Source of the DNA: Fructobacillus papyriferae
Lineage (GTDB): Bacteria; Bacillota; Bacilli; Lactobacillales; Lactobacillaceae
Assembly (NCBI RefSeq): GCF_018437225.1
Contig: NZ_JAAMFI010000004.1
Coordinates: forward strand, 34,310-98,309
Length of the DNA stretch: 64,000 bases
Reading direction: 5' to 3'
In this document: piece after piece, positions 7,606 to 17,038 of the stretch
How the letters are laid out: each line of letters begins with the position of its first letter
How positions within the stretch are numbered: position 1 is the first letter of the stretch
Translations under genes and position numbers: made by a program
The notes under the pieces: model-generated
The model's database searches: none
Seen by the model: the letters and a program-made list of their open reading frames with translations, nothing else
Told to the model about the DNA's origin: nothing

Positions 7606-9174
7606 ATGTTGGGTAAAGAGATTATTGAGAATATAAAAAATGAAATGGAAAATAAAATTTCTAACTTCAAAGATGAACTGAAAGAAAATTTCCTTCCGAT
7701 GAAAATGGAGGACCGCGTTCAATTTTTGAACTCAATTATTCAGGAAAGTAGTATCACACCAACTTCAGACTTCTATTCTTCAAAGGTGTTAGTGGAGTTC
7801 AGTTATTTTATATGTTCAATGCCTTTTGAATCAAAGCAAGATGAGCATGTAGATAGGATGAAACTTAAAGAGAATCTATCGGAACTTGTTAATGAAACTG
7901 TGAGTTATTATCAGTGGTTAGCGTTATCAAGTTCCCAAGATTATTTTGTAGATCATCTGAATTATGAATACGTGGAAGCGGAACAGTATATAGAATACTT
8001 TTCATATTTTAAAAAGGAATTGAATGAATATATAGGGGCACCATGGGGGTTAAAATTTATAAAAACAGTAATTGCTTCTTGTGTAACTTTCCGTTTTGTT
8101 GAGGATGAAGTCTTTCCTGATTTTTTAACTTTAGGAGTTCCCATATCCCAGTTAGAGTTGTTATTTCCAGGTATAAAAGACATGATGTTCTCTTCAGAAG
8201 AATTCTACACGTATTGTTCTAATGTGGAGTATCCCGGTGATATTGACTCGGTTTTACTTCTTAAGCCTATTCCTTTGATTGTTAATAATGACGTTGTGTT
8301 TATGCCGGCGTCAACAAACATTGTTGATTATGTATTTAATGGGTTGAGACGGTTTTTCAAAGGAAATAATAAGAAAAGACAGAAATTTGATCATAAGCAC
8401 GAACGCTATTTTTCTGAAATTATTAATAATGAAACTTTGAAAAACAGTTCATCCAATGCAATCAATCTTATCCAAAATTTTTATACGGTCACAAATGGTG
8501 GTGAGCATGATTTTATGCTTTTTTGGAATGAGTATGCATTTGTGATTGAAATGAAAAATGCTGACATTAAATTTGATAGTGCATCTGAAGATCAACCAGC
8601 AAAAGTGCTTAAGAACAAGTATATTCAGAATATAGGTAAAGCAAACCGTCAATTAAGTAGTGCGCTGATAGATTTGAAAGAGAAAAGAAAATATTATTTG
8701 AATCAGAATTGTGAGGGAGATGGACAATTAATTCCATCAAATATAAAAAAATTTAATAAGTTGATTGTTACTGGTAAAAATGTACAATCTTTAGCTCACG
8801 AGCAGAAAAAATATCAAGAAGAGGAACAGTTGAATGTTGTAATGAGTATGTTTGATTTTCAAGTTATTTTTTCTTGGATATTAGTGCATCGAACGCCTGA
8901 ATTTTTCAATGACTACATAAATTGGCGATCCGATTCAGACACTCTAAATGGGATTGAAGAAATGTCGATGGATGAAATTGGATTATTTCATTATTATGTT
9001 GAAAATGGAGGTATAATTCGTCCTGGAGCTAAAATTGTGATTTCTGATAACGATGGTGGACAAATTTTAGAATGGTATAAACAGGCGAATAGTGTTGAGA
9101 AGATTTTGGAGCCTTTTAATTTTAACGCTTTATTCGTCAATGAAATCATATCTGATTTTGATGAAATAAAATGA
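7606..9174 (+). CDS. PD-(D/E)XK-like nuclease, putative defence effector
   Basis: 522 residues, no named family recognised. The N-terminal 250 residues are mostly helical. Around 299-317 GGEHDFMLFWNEY is followed by FVIEMKNA: D302, then E315-x-K317 on a strand, the spacing of a PD-(D/E)XK nuclease core. A conserved-looking KANRQLSSAL helix follows at about 344. There is no ATPase or methylase motif, so it is not an ordinary restriction enzyme. ATG 7606 follows AGGTGAGAG. It is strongly AT-rich compared with core genes, a sign of transfer. The downstream HEPN-like gene begins 19 nt after its stop, so the two are probably co-transcribed. The nuclease call is from the motif; a role in phage defence is inference from partner and context. 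Confidence 0.6.
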   Translation: MLGKEIIENIKNEMENKISNFKDELKENFLPMKMEDRVQFLNSIIQESSITPTSDFYSSKVLVEFSYFICSMPFESKQDEHVDRMKLKENLSELVNETVSYYQWLALSSSQDYFVDHLNYEYVEAEQYIEYFSYFKKELNEYIGAPWGLKFIKTVIASCVTFRFVEDEVFPDFLTLGVPISQLELLFPGIKDMMFSSEEFYTYCSNVEYPGDIDSVLLLKPIPLIVNNDVVFMPASTNIVDYVFNGLRRFFKGNNKKRQKFDHKHERYFSEIINNETLKNSSSNAINLIQNFYTVTNGGEHDFMLFWNEYAFVIEMKNADIKFDSASEDQPAKVLKNKYIQNIGKANRQLSSALIDLKEKRKYYLNQNCEGDGQLIPSNIKKFNKLIVTGKNVQSLAHEQKKYQEEEQLNVVMSMFDFQVIFSWILVHRTPEFFNDYINWRSDSDTLNGIEEMSMDEIGLFHYYVENGGIIRPGAKIVISDNDGGQILEWYKQANSVEKILEPFNFNALFVNEIISDFDEIK

Positions 9175-9193
9175 ATGAAAGAGAAGTGATCCC

Positions 9194-9856
9194 TTGGCAT
9201 TAGATAACAACAAGCAAAAAAAGATGCAGCAACTAGACGAACGTGATGCAATTGAAGAAGAAATGAATTGGCTATTTCGAAGTGTTGTGAATTCAATTAG
9301 ATTATTTGGCCACGTTATTGCTGTTTCGAATTATGCCAAAGAAAACGCTTTACGGAAATACGGTGATTATTTTGGCTTTTCCCAACAGGTAATGCAAAAG
9401 CAATTGTTGTTAGAACTTGCAAAGTTATATGTAAAGAATAGAGATTCGCATACTTTACCAAGGTTAGTCGAACGCTCTCTAAAGTTCCTAACTAAAAAGA
9501 ATTTTAAAAACTATAAACTGATACCGAATGAAAACAGAAGCTTAGATGAATTGAAGCAACAACTACTCGACCTTCATAAAGAATTAGAGAAACTAGGAAC
9601 ACCAATTAATAATTTGAAGAAGGTGCGTGATAATATATTAGCTCACAATGATAAAAGTATATCAAATGCACTGGAGAGCATTGCTTTTCAGCATCAAAAT
9701 CCGATAACTGCAAAAGAAGTTAAGCGATTGGTTGAATTTGGTGAAGAAATAATTAACACACTTAGCATTGTATTGTTCAATAAGGAGCTCAAGTTAATAC
9801 GAAAAGATTATAATCAGGAAATTAAAAGGTTGGTTGAGGATATAAATGGTGATTGA
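9194..9856 (+). CDS. HEPN (AbiU2-like) protein, putative ribonuclease partner
   Basis: 220 residues, nearly all alpha-helical, starting at TTG 9194 (GAGAAGTGA upstream). VRDNILAHND carries R145 and H151, the R-x(4-6)-H signature of HEPN ribonucleases; the surrounding helices resemble the AbiU2-like HEPN group found in abortive-infection proteins. HEPN proteins commonly cut RNA when freed from a partner. The gene is AT-rich and lies 19 nt after the nuclease gene. The HEPN call is fair; the AbiU2 subgroup and toxicity are inference. Confidence 0.55.
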   Translation: MALDNNKQKKMQQLDERDAIEEEMNWLFRSVVNSIRLFGHVIAVSNYAKENALRKYGDYFGFSQQVMQKQLLLELAKLYVKNRDSHTLPRLVERSLKFLTKKNFKNYKLIPNENRSLDELKQQLLDLHKELEKLGTPINNLKKVRDNILAHNDKSISNALESIAFQHQNPITAKEVKRLVEFGEEIINTLSIVLFNKELKLIRKDYNQEIKRLVEDINGD

Positions 9857-9912
9857 GTTTTGTTTGTTAAATAAAGTAATTTCGTTAGCAATGACAAACG
9901 AGGAGTACACAC

Positions 9913-10005
9913 ATGACAACTATTGAACCAGATGCTTACGATTGGTGAAACAAAGCATGTACGCGATACGAGAAAAAGTTTCATAAAAAAATTGCCAATG
10001 TGTAA
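9913..10005 (+). pseudogene. Short interrupted reading frame
   Basis: GAGGAG precedes ATG 9913, which opens MTTIEPDAYDW and then meets TGA (9946-9948). The same frame continues 18 codons (NKACTRYEKKFHKKIANV) to TAA 10003-10005. It looks like a gene remnant with an in-frame stop, or an 11-codon peptide; no family is recognisable. Confidence 0.3.
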
Positions 10006-10141
10006 TACTCATCTCGATCAAATAACAATCAACAGAGGTTGTATCACTAAGAAATGAGCATGGTTGTTCTATCACATCATTTTCTTCATGACCAAGCCAT
10101 CCACTGAAATGTATGTAGATGGGATGATGTTTAAAAAAGAG

Positions 10142-10188
10142 GAGAAGCCGGTGCCTGTTCAGGTTCTGGCTTCTCTCTTTGGTATAAT
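10142..10188 (+). promoter_or_regulatory. Terminator-like hairpin and extended -10 promoter before the orphan gene
   Basis: GAGAAGCC (10142-10149) pairs with GGCTTCTC (10168-10175), followed by TCTTT, and TGGTATAAT (extended -10, TATAAT at 10183-10188) follows at once. The hairpin would end incoming transcripts and the promoter would start a new one 39 nt before the gene at 10227. Confidence 0.55.
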
Positions 10189-10226
10189 GAGTGAACAGAC
10201 AATGATTACCTTTCAGGGAGAAGGGC

Positions 10227-10730
10227 ATGCAAGCGATATTCGACGAAATATTGGACAATGTATTGAAGCGAGTCTATAGAGTGACTTTTTATAATGCCGA
10301 AACAGGTGTGGCCACAATTGATAAAGAGAGTGGCGAATACCAGTATTCCGGTTATGAAGATGAGACATTCACAAATCTATCGCCTGATAAAATTAAGAAA
10401 ATAATTCTTGCTGTTTTCGAGAATGATAGTAAAGACAGAGAAAAGCATTTTACAATTGGTCAACCTCGGAAGTCGGAAATAAATGGATGCCCTTTTTTCT
10501 TTGTCTCGTTTACTAAAGTTCAAGATGATGATGAGATGTTAAAATACGCGATTAACTATGATCCAAGCCGCGATGATAGCTCTGCTTGGATTGATCGTAC
10601 AACGGGGCTTTTCGGATACGAGGGGACTAATATTGCGTTTTACCAGAAACTTTGGCTGGAAGATGTTATCCGAACGCAAGCATATCACTACGGGGAAGCC
10701 GGAACGCACTTTGCCATAGGGTGTGGTTAG
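10227..10730 (+). CDS. Hypothetical protein in defence island
   Basis: 167 residues from ATG 10227 with GGGAGAAGG upstream. I do not recognise the family. It is acidic, with mixed helix/strand character, aromatic-rich C-terminal half (FFFVSFTKVQ, GLFGYEGTNIAFYQKLWLEDVIR) and a final GTHFAIGCG. There is no signal peptide or membrane segment. Its own promoter and terminator make it a single-gene unit between the HEPN operon and hsdR. Confidence 0.6.
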   Translation: MQAIFDEILDNVLKRVYRVTFYNAETGVATIDKESGEYQYSGYEDETFTNLSPDKIKKIILAVFENDSKDREKHFTIGQPRKSEINGCPFFFVSFTKVQDDDEMLKYAINYDPSRDDSSAWIDRTTGLFGYEGTNIAFYQKLWLEDVIRTQAYHYGEAGTHFAIGCG

Positions 10731-10757
10731 TTGAAAGAGTCGTAGGAATTATAAAGG

Positions 10758-10789
10758 AAAAGAGCCGCGCCTTGTGCGTGGCTCTTTTT
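10758..10789 (+). terminator. Terminator of the orphan gene
   Basis: Stem AAAGAGCCGCGC / GCGTGGCTCTTT with a CTTGT loop and a T run. Confidence 0.88.
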
Positions 10790-10814
10790 GCAACGCCAAA
10801 CTTTTAAATGAATT

Positions 10815-10843
10815 TTTACACAAGAGGCCATCAAGCGTATAAT
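10815..10843 (+). promoter_or_regulatory. Promoter of the hsdRMS operon
   Basis: TTTACA (10815-10820), 17-bp spacer, TATAAT (10838-10843). A second TATAAT follows at 10850-10855. The leader to hsdR is about 90 nt. Confidence 0.65.
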
Positions 10844-10940
10844 ATCCCTTATAATTGTTCTTTTTAGAGAAGAAAGTACACACTTAATTTATACGAAAAT
10901 CATCGTAGTTTATTGAGGAAAAAGGGGAGCACGCGGACCA

Positions 10941-13900
10941 ATGGCCAGCATTTCAGAAGAGCAACGAGAATTAGCCTTTGAAGACCAATTAATTGCTTAC
11001 ATGCAGCAAATGGGTGGAACCAAGCAATGGCAATACGTACCAGAAATAAAGACAACCGAGCAACTTTGGGAAAACTTCAAAAAGATTTTGGAACAAAATA
11101 ACCAAAAGCTTTCTCGCCCGCTTTCTGAACAAGAATTTAAGCAAGTAAAACAAACTATTATACGAAATAAGACGCCCTATCAAGCTGGTCAATTCTTATA
11201 TGGGTCGAACGGTGTTTCTCAAGTCGAAGTGGACTTGGACAATGATGAAGGACATGTCTTTTTAGACGTTTTTGATTCATCACAAATTGGTGCTGGCAAT
11301 ACCGTCTACCAAATTGTGAACCAAATTCAACGGCCAGCAGTCAAGGCTGGACGTGAAAACCGTCGATTTGATACGACTTTGCTAATTAATGGTTTGCCAA
11401 TCATTCAAATTGAAGAAAAAATCAATTCAAAACCTGCATCAGAAGCGTTGAACCAAATGGAAAAATACACGGAAGAAGGCCAATATTCCGACATTTTCTC
11501 AATGGTGCAGATTTTGATTGCGATGACTGAATCTGATATTCAGTATATGGCAGCGGCGACTGCTGACAAATTCAATAAAGATTTTGCCTTCCGATGGCAG
11601 CGTGAAGATGACAACTCTCGTGTGAACGACTGGAAGGAATTTACGAACGCCTTCCTGTCAATTCCTATGGCTCACCAGATGGCCACAAATTACATGGTCT
11701 TAGACGGTACTAAAGGACGTGAGATGCTTAAGGTCATGCGTTCGTATCAGGTCTATGCCACGAAACGCGTCCTTGAAAAAGTAGAGCGTCATCATTTTGG
11801 TATTGATGATCCGAAACTTGGTTATGTCTGGCATACGACAGGTTCTGGAAAAACAATCTCTTCTTTCAAAGCCGCCTGGTTGGCTTCTCGTAAACCAAAT
11901 GTCGACAAAGTGATCTTCATGGTCGATCGAATTGCGTTGACCGACCAGACGACGTCACAATATACGGCTTTCGATCCTGATTCGACATCCGAAAGTCGTA
12001 CATCGGTGGTTTCTGACACAGCTAACGTGAAGGATTTAAGAAAAAAACTCTTGTCTAAAGATGTGAAGGGGATCATCGTCACTTCTAACCAGAAGATGAA
12101 CATCTTGGCTGAACGCTACGCTGACGAACGAGACAAATTCGACAAAAACATTCTCTTTGTGGTTGATGAAGCCCACCGTTCAACGGGTGGCGAAGGATTC
12201 GAAAAGGCTCGCAAGTTCTTCAAGAATGCCGCCTGGGTTGGCTACACTGGAACGCCAATGTTTGAAAAGAACCCCAGCACGAAGGACATCTTCGGGGATG
12301 TTCTCCATTCTTACACAATTCGGCAGGCTATCGCTGACCACAACGTCCTTGGCTTTAATGTTGAGTTCCGTACGACTTTGCCTGAGAAGACGGTGAAGGA
12401 AGAATACCTACCAAAGTATTATTCAGCCAAATATCCCGACTGGGACCAAAGCAAGATCCAAGAAAAAATTGACACGATGACGGCTGCTGATATCGATGAA
12501 GCGGTCGAACCGGATATATACGACAACAATGACCAGCACGTTCAGGAAGTTGTTTCCGAAATCTTGGAGCACTGGCAAAATCGTTCCGCGGATTACCGTT
12601 ACAATGCTCTTTTCACGACCCATGCTTCGGGTACGAAGCCTTCCGTGCCTTTGGCCATGAAATATTATCGTGAATTCAAGAAGCAAAACACGGAAGATAA
12701 TCCCAAGTTAAAGCGCAAACTGAACATTGCGATTACCTTCTCATTGAACACGACGAACAACGACAACATGAACGAGAATAACCGCGACCTGCGCGAAGCT
12801 ATGGATGATTATTCGAAGATGTTCGGTGGCCGTTTTGGCGAAGACAACGTCGACGAATACACGGCCGATGTTGCTTCCCACCTGAATCGCTCGTCGGGGG
12901 ATGGCAAGGTCTTGGATCTGGTCATCGTCATCGATCGGATGTTGACGGGATTCGATGCGCCTAAGATGAACACGCTTTACGTTGACCGTACCTTGAAGGG
13001 TGCTAACCTGATTCAGGCATACTCGCGGACGAACCGCATTGAGAACAACACGACCAAGCCGTACGGTTTGGTCATCAACTACCGTTGGCCAGAATTATCC
13101 AAGCAGGTGATGAATGAGGCATTGGCGCTTTATTCGAATAAGGATTCAGCAAATATTGATAATACGGTTGGTACTGAAAGCGGAGATGATACTGGGTCCG
13201 ATGTTTTGGCCCACTCCTTCGAAGAAGTGCTTTCTGAAACGTCCGAAATTGTTGAGGAACTACGCGAGCTCACTTCAGAATTCCGAGATATTCCAAATGG
13301 CCTAAATGATCAGAAGGATATGCTGACTAAATTGCGCCAGTATAATCGCCATGTCAATCAGCTAAAGCAGTATACTGAATACGATTACGATCAGCCAGAA
13401 GCTTTGTTAGCGGATCTAGGCATGACGGAAGAACAGGAACGCACACTGACAGGTTCATTGAAGACCCAAGTGACAAAAGAAGTGGCGGAAAAGACGGGCG
13501 AAGATTACGACGTTCTCGATCTTGACCTGCAAATGACCCACATTTCTGATGTCAAAGTCGACTACGATTATCTAAAGGAATTGCTGGCTGACTTGGCCAA
13601 CCAGATCCACGATGGCGAACACGAAAAGGCACAAAAGACTTACGAGGACATCAAGAAGCAAACGAAGCAGTTGGAGGATCAGAAGTACGCCAAGCGTATC
13701 GAACGCACGGCCTTTGGCTTGCACAGTGGCGAAATGCAAGCTGGCGAATACCCAGTACAGGCGGATGATGTTGATTCCTTGTTACAGGATTCAGAAAATG
13801 TGTCAAAACGTGCGCAAATCCGCCAATTCATCAACCAATGGGGACTGGATGCCAAGGTTGCCGAAATTCAAAAGGTCTTGGACGAGCACCAAAAGGGCAA

Positions 13901-14072
13901 GGACGATTTGAATACGATGGGGCAGTTGGACGATTTACGCCAAAACGGTCAGGCCAACTATGCTGAATTAGCAACCGATCCGGAAGTGAAGAGCTTGAAG
14001 AAAATTAAGTATCGAAACGCCTTTAGTACCGCCTTTACCAAGTTCGCAGATACCTTTGTGGACGAATATTAA
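10941..14072 (+). CDS. hsdR: Type I restriction enzyme, R subunit
   Basis: 1043-residue motor and nuclease subunit of a type I restriction-modification complex (R2M2S): it moves along unmodified DNA using ATP and cuts at a distance. The N-terminal nuclease core shows FDTTLLINGLPIIQIEEKI (D, then E-x-K). Superfamily 2 helicase motifs follow: Walker A TTGSGKT at about 298, DEAH in VVDEAHRSTGG at about 408, YTGTPMF (motif III), and IVIDRMLTGFDAP and QAYSRTNR in the second motor domain. The C-terminal part is helical and binds M/S. Length is normal. Base composition is closer to the host than the AT-rich genes upstream. Confidence 0.97.
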   Translation: MASISEEQRELAFEDQLIAYMQQMGGTKQWQYVPEIKTTEQLWENFKKILEQNNQKLSRPLSEQEFKQVKQTIIRNKTPYQAGQFLYGSNGVSQVEVDLDNDEGHVFLDVFDSSQIGAGNTVYQIVNQIQRPAVKAGRENRRFDTTLLINGLPIIQIEEKINSKPASEALNQMEKYTEEGQYSDIFSMVQILIAMTESDIQYMAAATADKFNKDFAFRWQREDDNSRVNDWKEFTNAFLSIPMAHQMATNYMVLDGTKGREMLKVMRSYQVYATKRVLEKVERHHFGIDDPKLGYVWHTTGSGKTISSFKAAWLASRKPNVDKVIFMVDRIALTDQTTSQYTAFDPDSTSESRTSVVSDTANVKDLRKKLLSKDVKGIIVTSNQKMNILAERYADERDKFDKNILFVVDEAHRSTGGEGFEKARKFFKNAAWVGYTGTPMFEKNPSTKDIFGDVLHSYTIRQAIADHNVLGFNVEFRTTLPEKTVKEEYLPKYYSAKYPDWDQSKIQEKIDTMTAADIDEAVEPDIYDNNDQHVQEVVSEILEHWQNRSADYRYNALFTTHASGTKPSVPLAMKYYREFKKQNTEDNPKLKRKLNIAITFSLNTTNNDNMNENNRDLREAMDDYSKMFGGRFGEDNVDEYTADVASHLNRSSGDGKVLDLVIVIDRMLTGFDAPKMNTLYVDRTLKGANLIQAYSRTNRIENNTTKPYGLVINYRWPELSKQVMNEALALYSNKDSANIDNTVGTESGDDTGSDVLAHSFEEVLSETSEIVEELRELTSEFRDIPNGLNDQKDMLTKLRQYNRHVNQLKQYTEYDYDQPEALLADLGMTEEQERTLTGSLKTQVTKEVAEKTGEDYDVLDLDLQMTHISDVKVDYDYLKELLADLANQIHDGEHEKAQKTYEDIKKQTKQLEDQKYAKRIERTAFGLHSGEMQAGEYPVQADDVDSLLQDSENVSKRAQIRQFINQWGLDAKVAEIQKVLDEHQKGKDDLNTMGQLDDLRQNGQANYAELATDPEVKSLKKIKYRNAFSTAFTKFADTFVDEY

Positions 14073-14099
14073 TGAGTTTTATGATTGAAGGAGACAACC

Positions 14100-15743
14100 A
14101 TGTCTGAAGAAAAGAGTGCCCGGTCCATTACCAGCCAATTATGGGCAATGGCCAACGATCTTCGGGGGAACCTCGATGCCTCTGAGTTCCGAAATTATAT
14201 TCTCGGATTCATGTTTTATCGTTATCTCTCAGAACACCAAGAACAATACTTAGTCAACGAAAACATCTTGGAACCAGAAGAAGGTGAAAGTGTTAACGAC
14301 GCTTATCTTCGTGAAGCCAAAGGGGATGACCTGAACGATTACGTGGAAGATATTGCCCGTAACTTAGGTTATGCCATCGAACCGAACTTTACTTGGAAGA
14401 CGATCGTGAACAAGGTTCACAATGGGGATATCAAGCCATCCGACTACCAAGACATGTTTGATGAATTCAATAAGAATGCGCAATTGAACAAGTCAGCTCA
14501 AGAGGATTTCTCTGAAATCTTTGCGGACATGAACTTTGGGAATTCTCGTCTGGGAAACACAACGGCAGCTCGTGCTAAGTCATTGGGTGCTGTTGTTGAA
14601 TCTGTCGATACCTTCGATTATCAAGACGAAAATGGTCACGACATTTTGGGGGATGTCTACGAATATCTGATCGCGGAATTTGCTGGAAATTCCGGTAAGA
14701 AAGCAGGAGAATTCTACACGCCACACCAAGTGTCGAAAATTTTGGCTAAATTAGTCACCTTGAACGCCAAAGCCGATGGGCAGTTCTCTGTTTACGATCC
14801 GGCTATGGGATCTGGTTCGCTCTTGCTGACGGTGCAAGACCAATTGAAGAACGGGCATGAGAAGGGCCGCGTCTCTTTCGAAGGTCAGGAACTGAACACG
14901 ACGACTTATAACCTGGCACGTATGAATTTGATGATGCACGGTGTGGATTATCAAAACATGGATTTGCGTAATGCGGATACTTTGGAAGATGATTGGCCAT
15001 CTAGGGAAGAAAATGGCATCGCGCAACCGGTTACCTTCGACGCTGTTGTTGCGAACCCTCCTTATTCTGCTAAGTGGGACAACAACGATAATAAGATGAA
15101 GGACCCTCGTTTTAAGGACTACGGGAAATTGGCCCCCAAGACCAAGGCGGATTATGCCTTTGTCTTGCACGCTCTTTACCACTTGGATCGTGAAGGAACG
15201 ATGGCTATTGTTTTGCCTCACGGGGTGCTCTTCCGTGGTGCAGCTGAAGGGATGATTCGCCAAGCCATCATCGAGAAGAACTATCTGGATGCCGTCATTG
15301 GTCTGCCAGAAGGTATCTTTTTCTCAACGGGCATTCCAACAGTCGTTTTGGTCTTCAAGAAGAACCGGACCAACAAAGATGTCTTCTTTATTGATGCCTC
15401 AAACGACTTCGAAAAAGGCAAGAAACAGAACATTTTGCGTGATGAAGATGTCGATAAAATCATCGATACTTACCAAAAACGTGAAGATGTCGACAAATAT
15501 GCCCACGTCGCCAACCAAGATGAGATTCAAGAAAACGACTTCAACTTGAATATTCCCCGCTATGTAGACACGTTTGAAGAAGAAGCACCTGTCGATGCCG
15601 AAGCACTTCTTAAAGACATGCAAGAAATCGATTCTGAAATCGCTTCGCTCACCCAAAAAATTAATGAACAAATGGACAACCTTGTGGCTACAGATTCTGA
15701 AAGTCAGAAGACGCTTGACTTGATCAAGCAGGTGCTGAAATGA
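14100..15743 (+). CDS. hsdM: Type I restriction enzyme, M subunit (adenine methyltransferase)
   Basis: 547-residue N6-adenine DNA methyltransferase that protects host sites and is needed for restriction. GEFYTPHQVSKIL precedes the AdoMet-binding DPAMGSGSLLLT (motif I), and VVANPPYSAKW is the catalytic NPPY motif (IV). I place the start at ATG 14100 because AAGGAG lies 6 nt before it; the frame is open 15 nt further up but that would swallow the ribosome site. It is 27 nt after hsdR and overlaps hsdS by 4 nt (ATGA). Confidence 0.97.
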   Translation: MSEEKSARSITSQLWAMANDLRGNLDASEFRNYILGFMFYRYLSEHQEQYLVNENILEPEEGESVNDAYLREAKGDDLNDYVEDIARNLGYAIEPNFTWKTIVNKVHNGDIKPSDYQDMFDEFNKNAQLNKSAQEDFSEIFADMNFGNSRLGNTTAARAKSLGAVVESVDTFDYQDENGHDILGDVYEYLIAEFAGNSGKKAGEFYTPHQVSKILAKLVTLNAKADGQFSVYDPAMGSGSLLLTVQDQLKNGHEKGRVSFEGQELNTTTYNLARMNLMMHGVDYQNMDLRNADTLEDDWPSREENGIAQPVTFDAVVANPPYSAKWDNNDNKMKDPRFKDYGKLAPKTKADYAFVLHALYHLDREGTMAIVLPHGVLFRGAAEGMIRQAIIEKNYLDAVIGLPEGIFFSTGIPTVVLVFKKNRTNKDVFFIDASNDFEKGKKQNILRDEDVDKIIDTYQKREDVDKYAHVANQDEIQENDFNLNIPRYVDTFEEEAPVDAEALLKDMQEIDSEIASLTQKINEQMDNLVATDSESQKTLDLIKQVLK

Positions 15744-16867
15744 GTGATCCAAAAGCAAACAAAAAAATGGTCCCTGGCATTCGCTTCACTGGCTTTACGG
15801 ACGATTGGGAACAGCGTAAGTTTGATAGTTTTGCTAGTAGAAACATGAAGACTAGGGAATCTACTTTAAATGTTGAATATGAAGATGTTGTTTCTGGGGC
15901 AGGAAAACTAGTACCTGACTATGAATTGAAGAGAAAGGACAGTAAAAGGGGAATTGCATTTTTTTCTGGTAATGTACTATTTGGGAAGCTACGTCCTTAC
16001 CTAAAAAATTGGCTACTTGCTGACTTTTCAGGTGTTGCTGTGGGCGATTGGTGGGTTTTGAGTACGAAAGATATTAGCAGTTCTTTCTTATACTCCCTTG
16101 TTCAGTCGGATAAATATCAAACAACAGCCAATCAAACATCAGGTACAAAAATGCCTCGATCGGATTGGAAAACTGTGTCCCAAGAAGTGTTTAGCATTCC
16201 ATCATATGATGAATCAGAGGTTATTGGAAAAATGATTTTGAATGCTGATCAACTCATTACTCTTCATCGGCGTAAATTGGATGAGTTGAATGACTATAAG
16301 AAGTTATTGCTGCAAAAACTTTTCCCAAAAAATGGCGAACAAAATCCTGAGTGGAGATTCGCTGGTTTTGCGGACGATTGGGAACAGCGTAAGTTGGGCG
16401 AGATTCTGAACGTAAAGAAATCAAAAGAGTATATTACCGAAAGTGAAATATCTGGGAAATATAAGGTAATTCAGCAGGGAGATAATCCAGTTGCTGGATA
16501 TTCTGATAAAGAACCATTTACGGACTATAACGATGTTGTGTTGTTTGGCGATCATACTGTGTCTATATACCAACCAAAACATCCATTTTTACTGGCTACG
16601 GATGGTGTAAAGGTTCTAGAAGCTTTAAATTTATCTGGTAATTTTTTGTATGCGTTATTAGAGAAAAATAGACCCGAACAACAGGGATATAAACGGCATT
16701 TTTCTATTTTAAAAGGCGTGTCTGGAATTTACCCGCAAAAAAAAGAGGAATCTGTAGAGATTGGTAATCTATTTGATATGTTAAACCAAACAATTACTCT
16801 TCATCAACGTAAGCTTGAAAAGCTTGAGTTATTAAAGAAAGCGATGCTTCAAAAAATGTTTATATAA
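15740..16867 (+). CDS. hsdS: Type I restriction enzyme, S (specificity) subunit, expressed copy
   Basis: 375-residue subunit that sets the DNA target of the complex. Two target-recognition domains (about 30-175 and 220-355) are separated and followed by conserved helices RRKLDELNDYKKLLLQKLF and QRKLEKLELLKKAMLQKMF. Each domain begins with the same nucleotide block (18-bp core TTGGGAACAGCGTAAGTT at 15805-15822 and 16378-16395, encoding WEQRK) and ends with ATTACTCTTCATC (16256-16268 and 16793-16805, encoding ITLH). The same blocks bound two silent cassettes downstream, so this gene looks like the expression site of a shuffling system. Domains are AT-rich compared with hsdR/M. Confidence 0.93.
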   Translation: MSDPKANKKMVPGIRFTGFTDDWEQRKFDSFASRNMKTRESTLNVEYEDVVSGAGKLVPDYELKRKDSKRGIAFFSGNVLFGKLRPYLKNWLLADFSGVAVGDWWVLSTKDISSSFLYSLVQSDKYQTTANQTSGTKMPRSDWKTVSQEVFSIPSYDESEVIGKMILNADQLITLHRRKLDELNDYKKLLLQKLFPKNGEQNPEWRFAGFADDWEQRKLGEILNVKKSKEYITESEISGKYKVIQQGDNPVAGYSDKEPFTDYNDVVLFGDHTVSIYQPKHPFLLATDGVKVLEALNLSGNFLYALLEKNRPEQQGYKRHFSILKGVSGIYPQKKEESVEIGNLFDMLNQTITLHQRKLEKLELLKKAMLQKMFI

Positions 16868-16997
16868 AACCGAAAATGGTTTGAAATATGTAGACTGTTT
16901 TTCAATTTGATTTCCATGATTTTTCAGAATATTTTTTTAGTATTCAATAACTGAATTTGTTTTCATAGTACTGAATTTAATAGAATAATCTAAATAT

Positions 16998-17031
16998 AGA
17001 ACTGATAGTACTCATTATCGGTTCTTTTTTT
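16998..17031 (+). terminator. Terminator of hsdRMS, before the silent cassettes
   Basis: AGAACTGATA (16998-17007) pairs with TATCGGTTCT (17016-17025) and is followed by a T run. The first cassette starts 8 nt further on, so cassettes are cut off from hsdRMS transcription. Confidence 0.8.
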
Positions 17032-17038
17032 GTGCTGT

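Noticed and set aside
9913..10005. Selenocysteine readthrough at TGA 9946
   Set aside because: No stem-loop expected of a SECIS element was seen after the TGA and selenocysteine use is not expected in this group; gene decay is simpler.
10064..10279. 71-codon frame before the orphan gene
   Set aside because: Spans a terminator hairpin and the promoter at 10183, and overlaps the better-supported gene at 10227.
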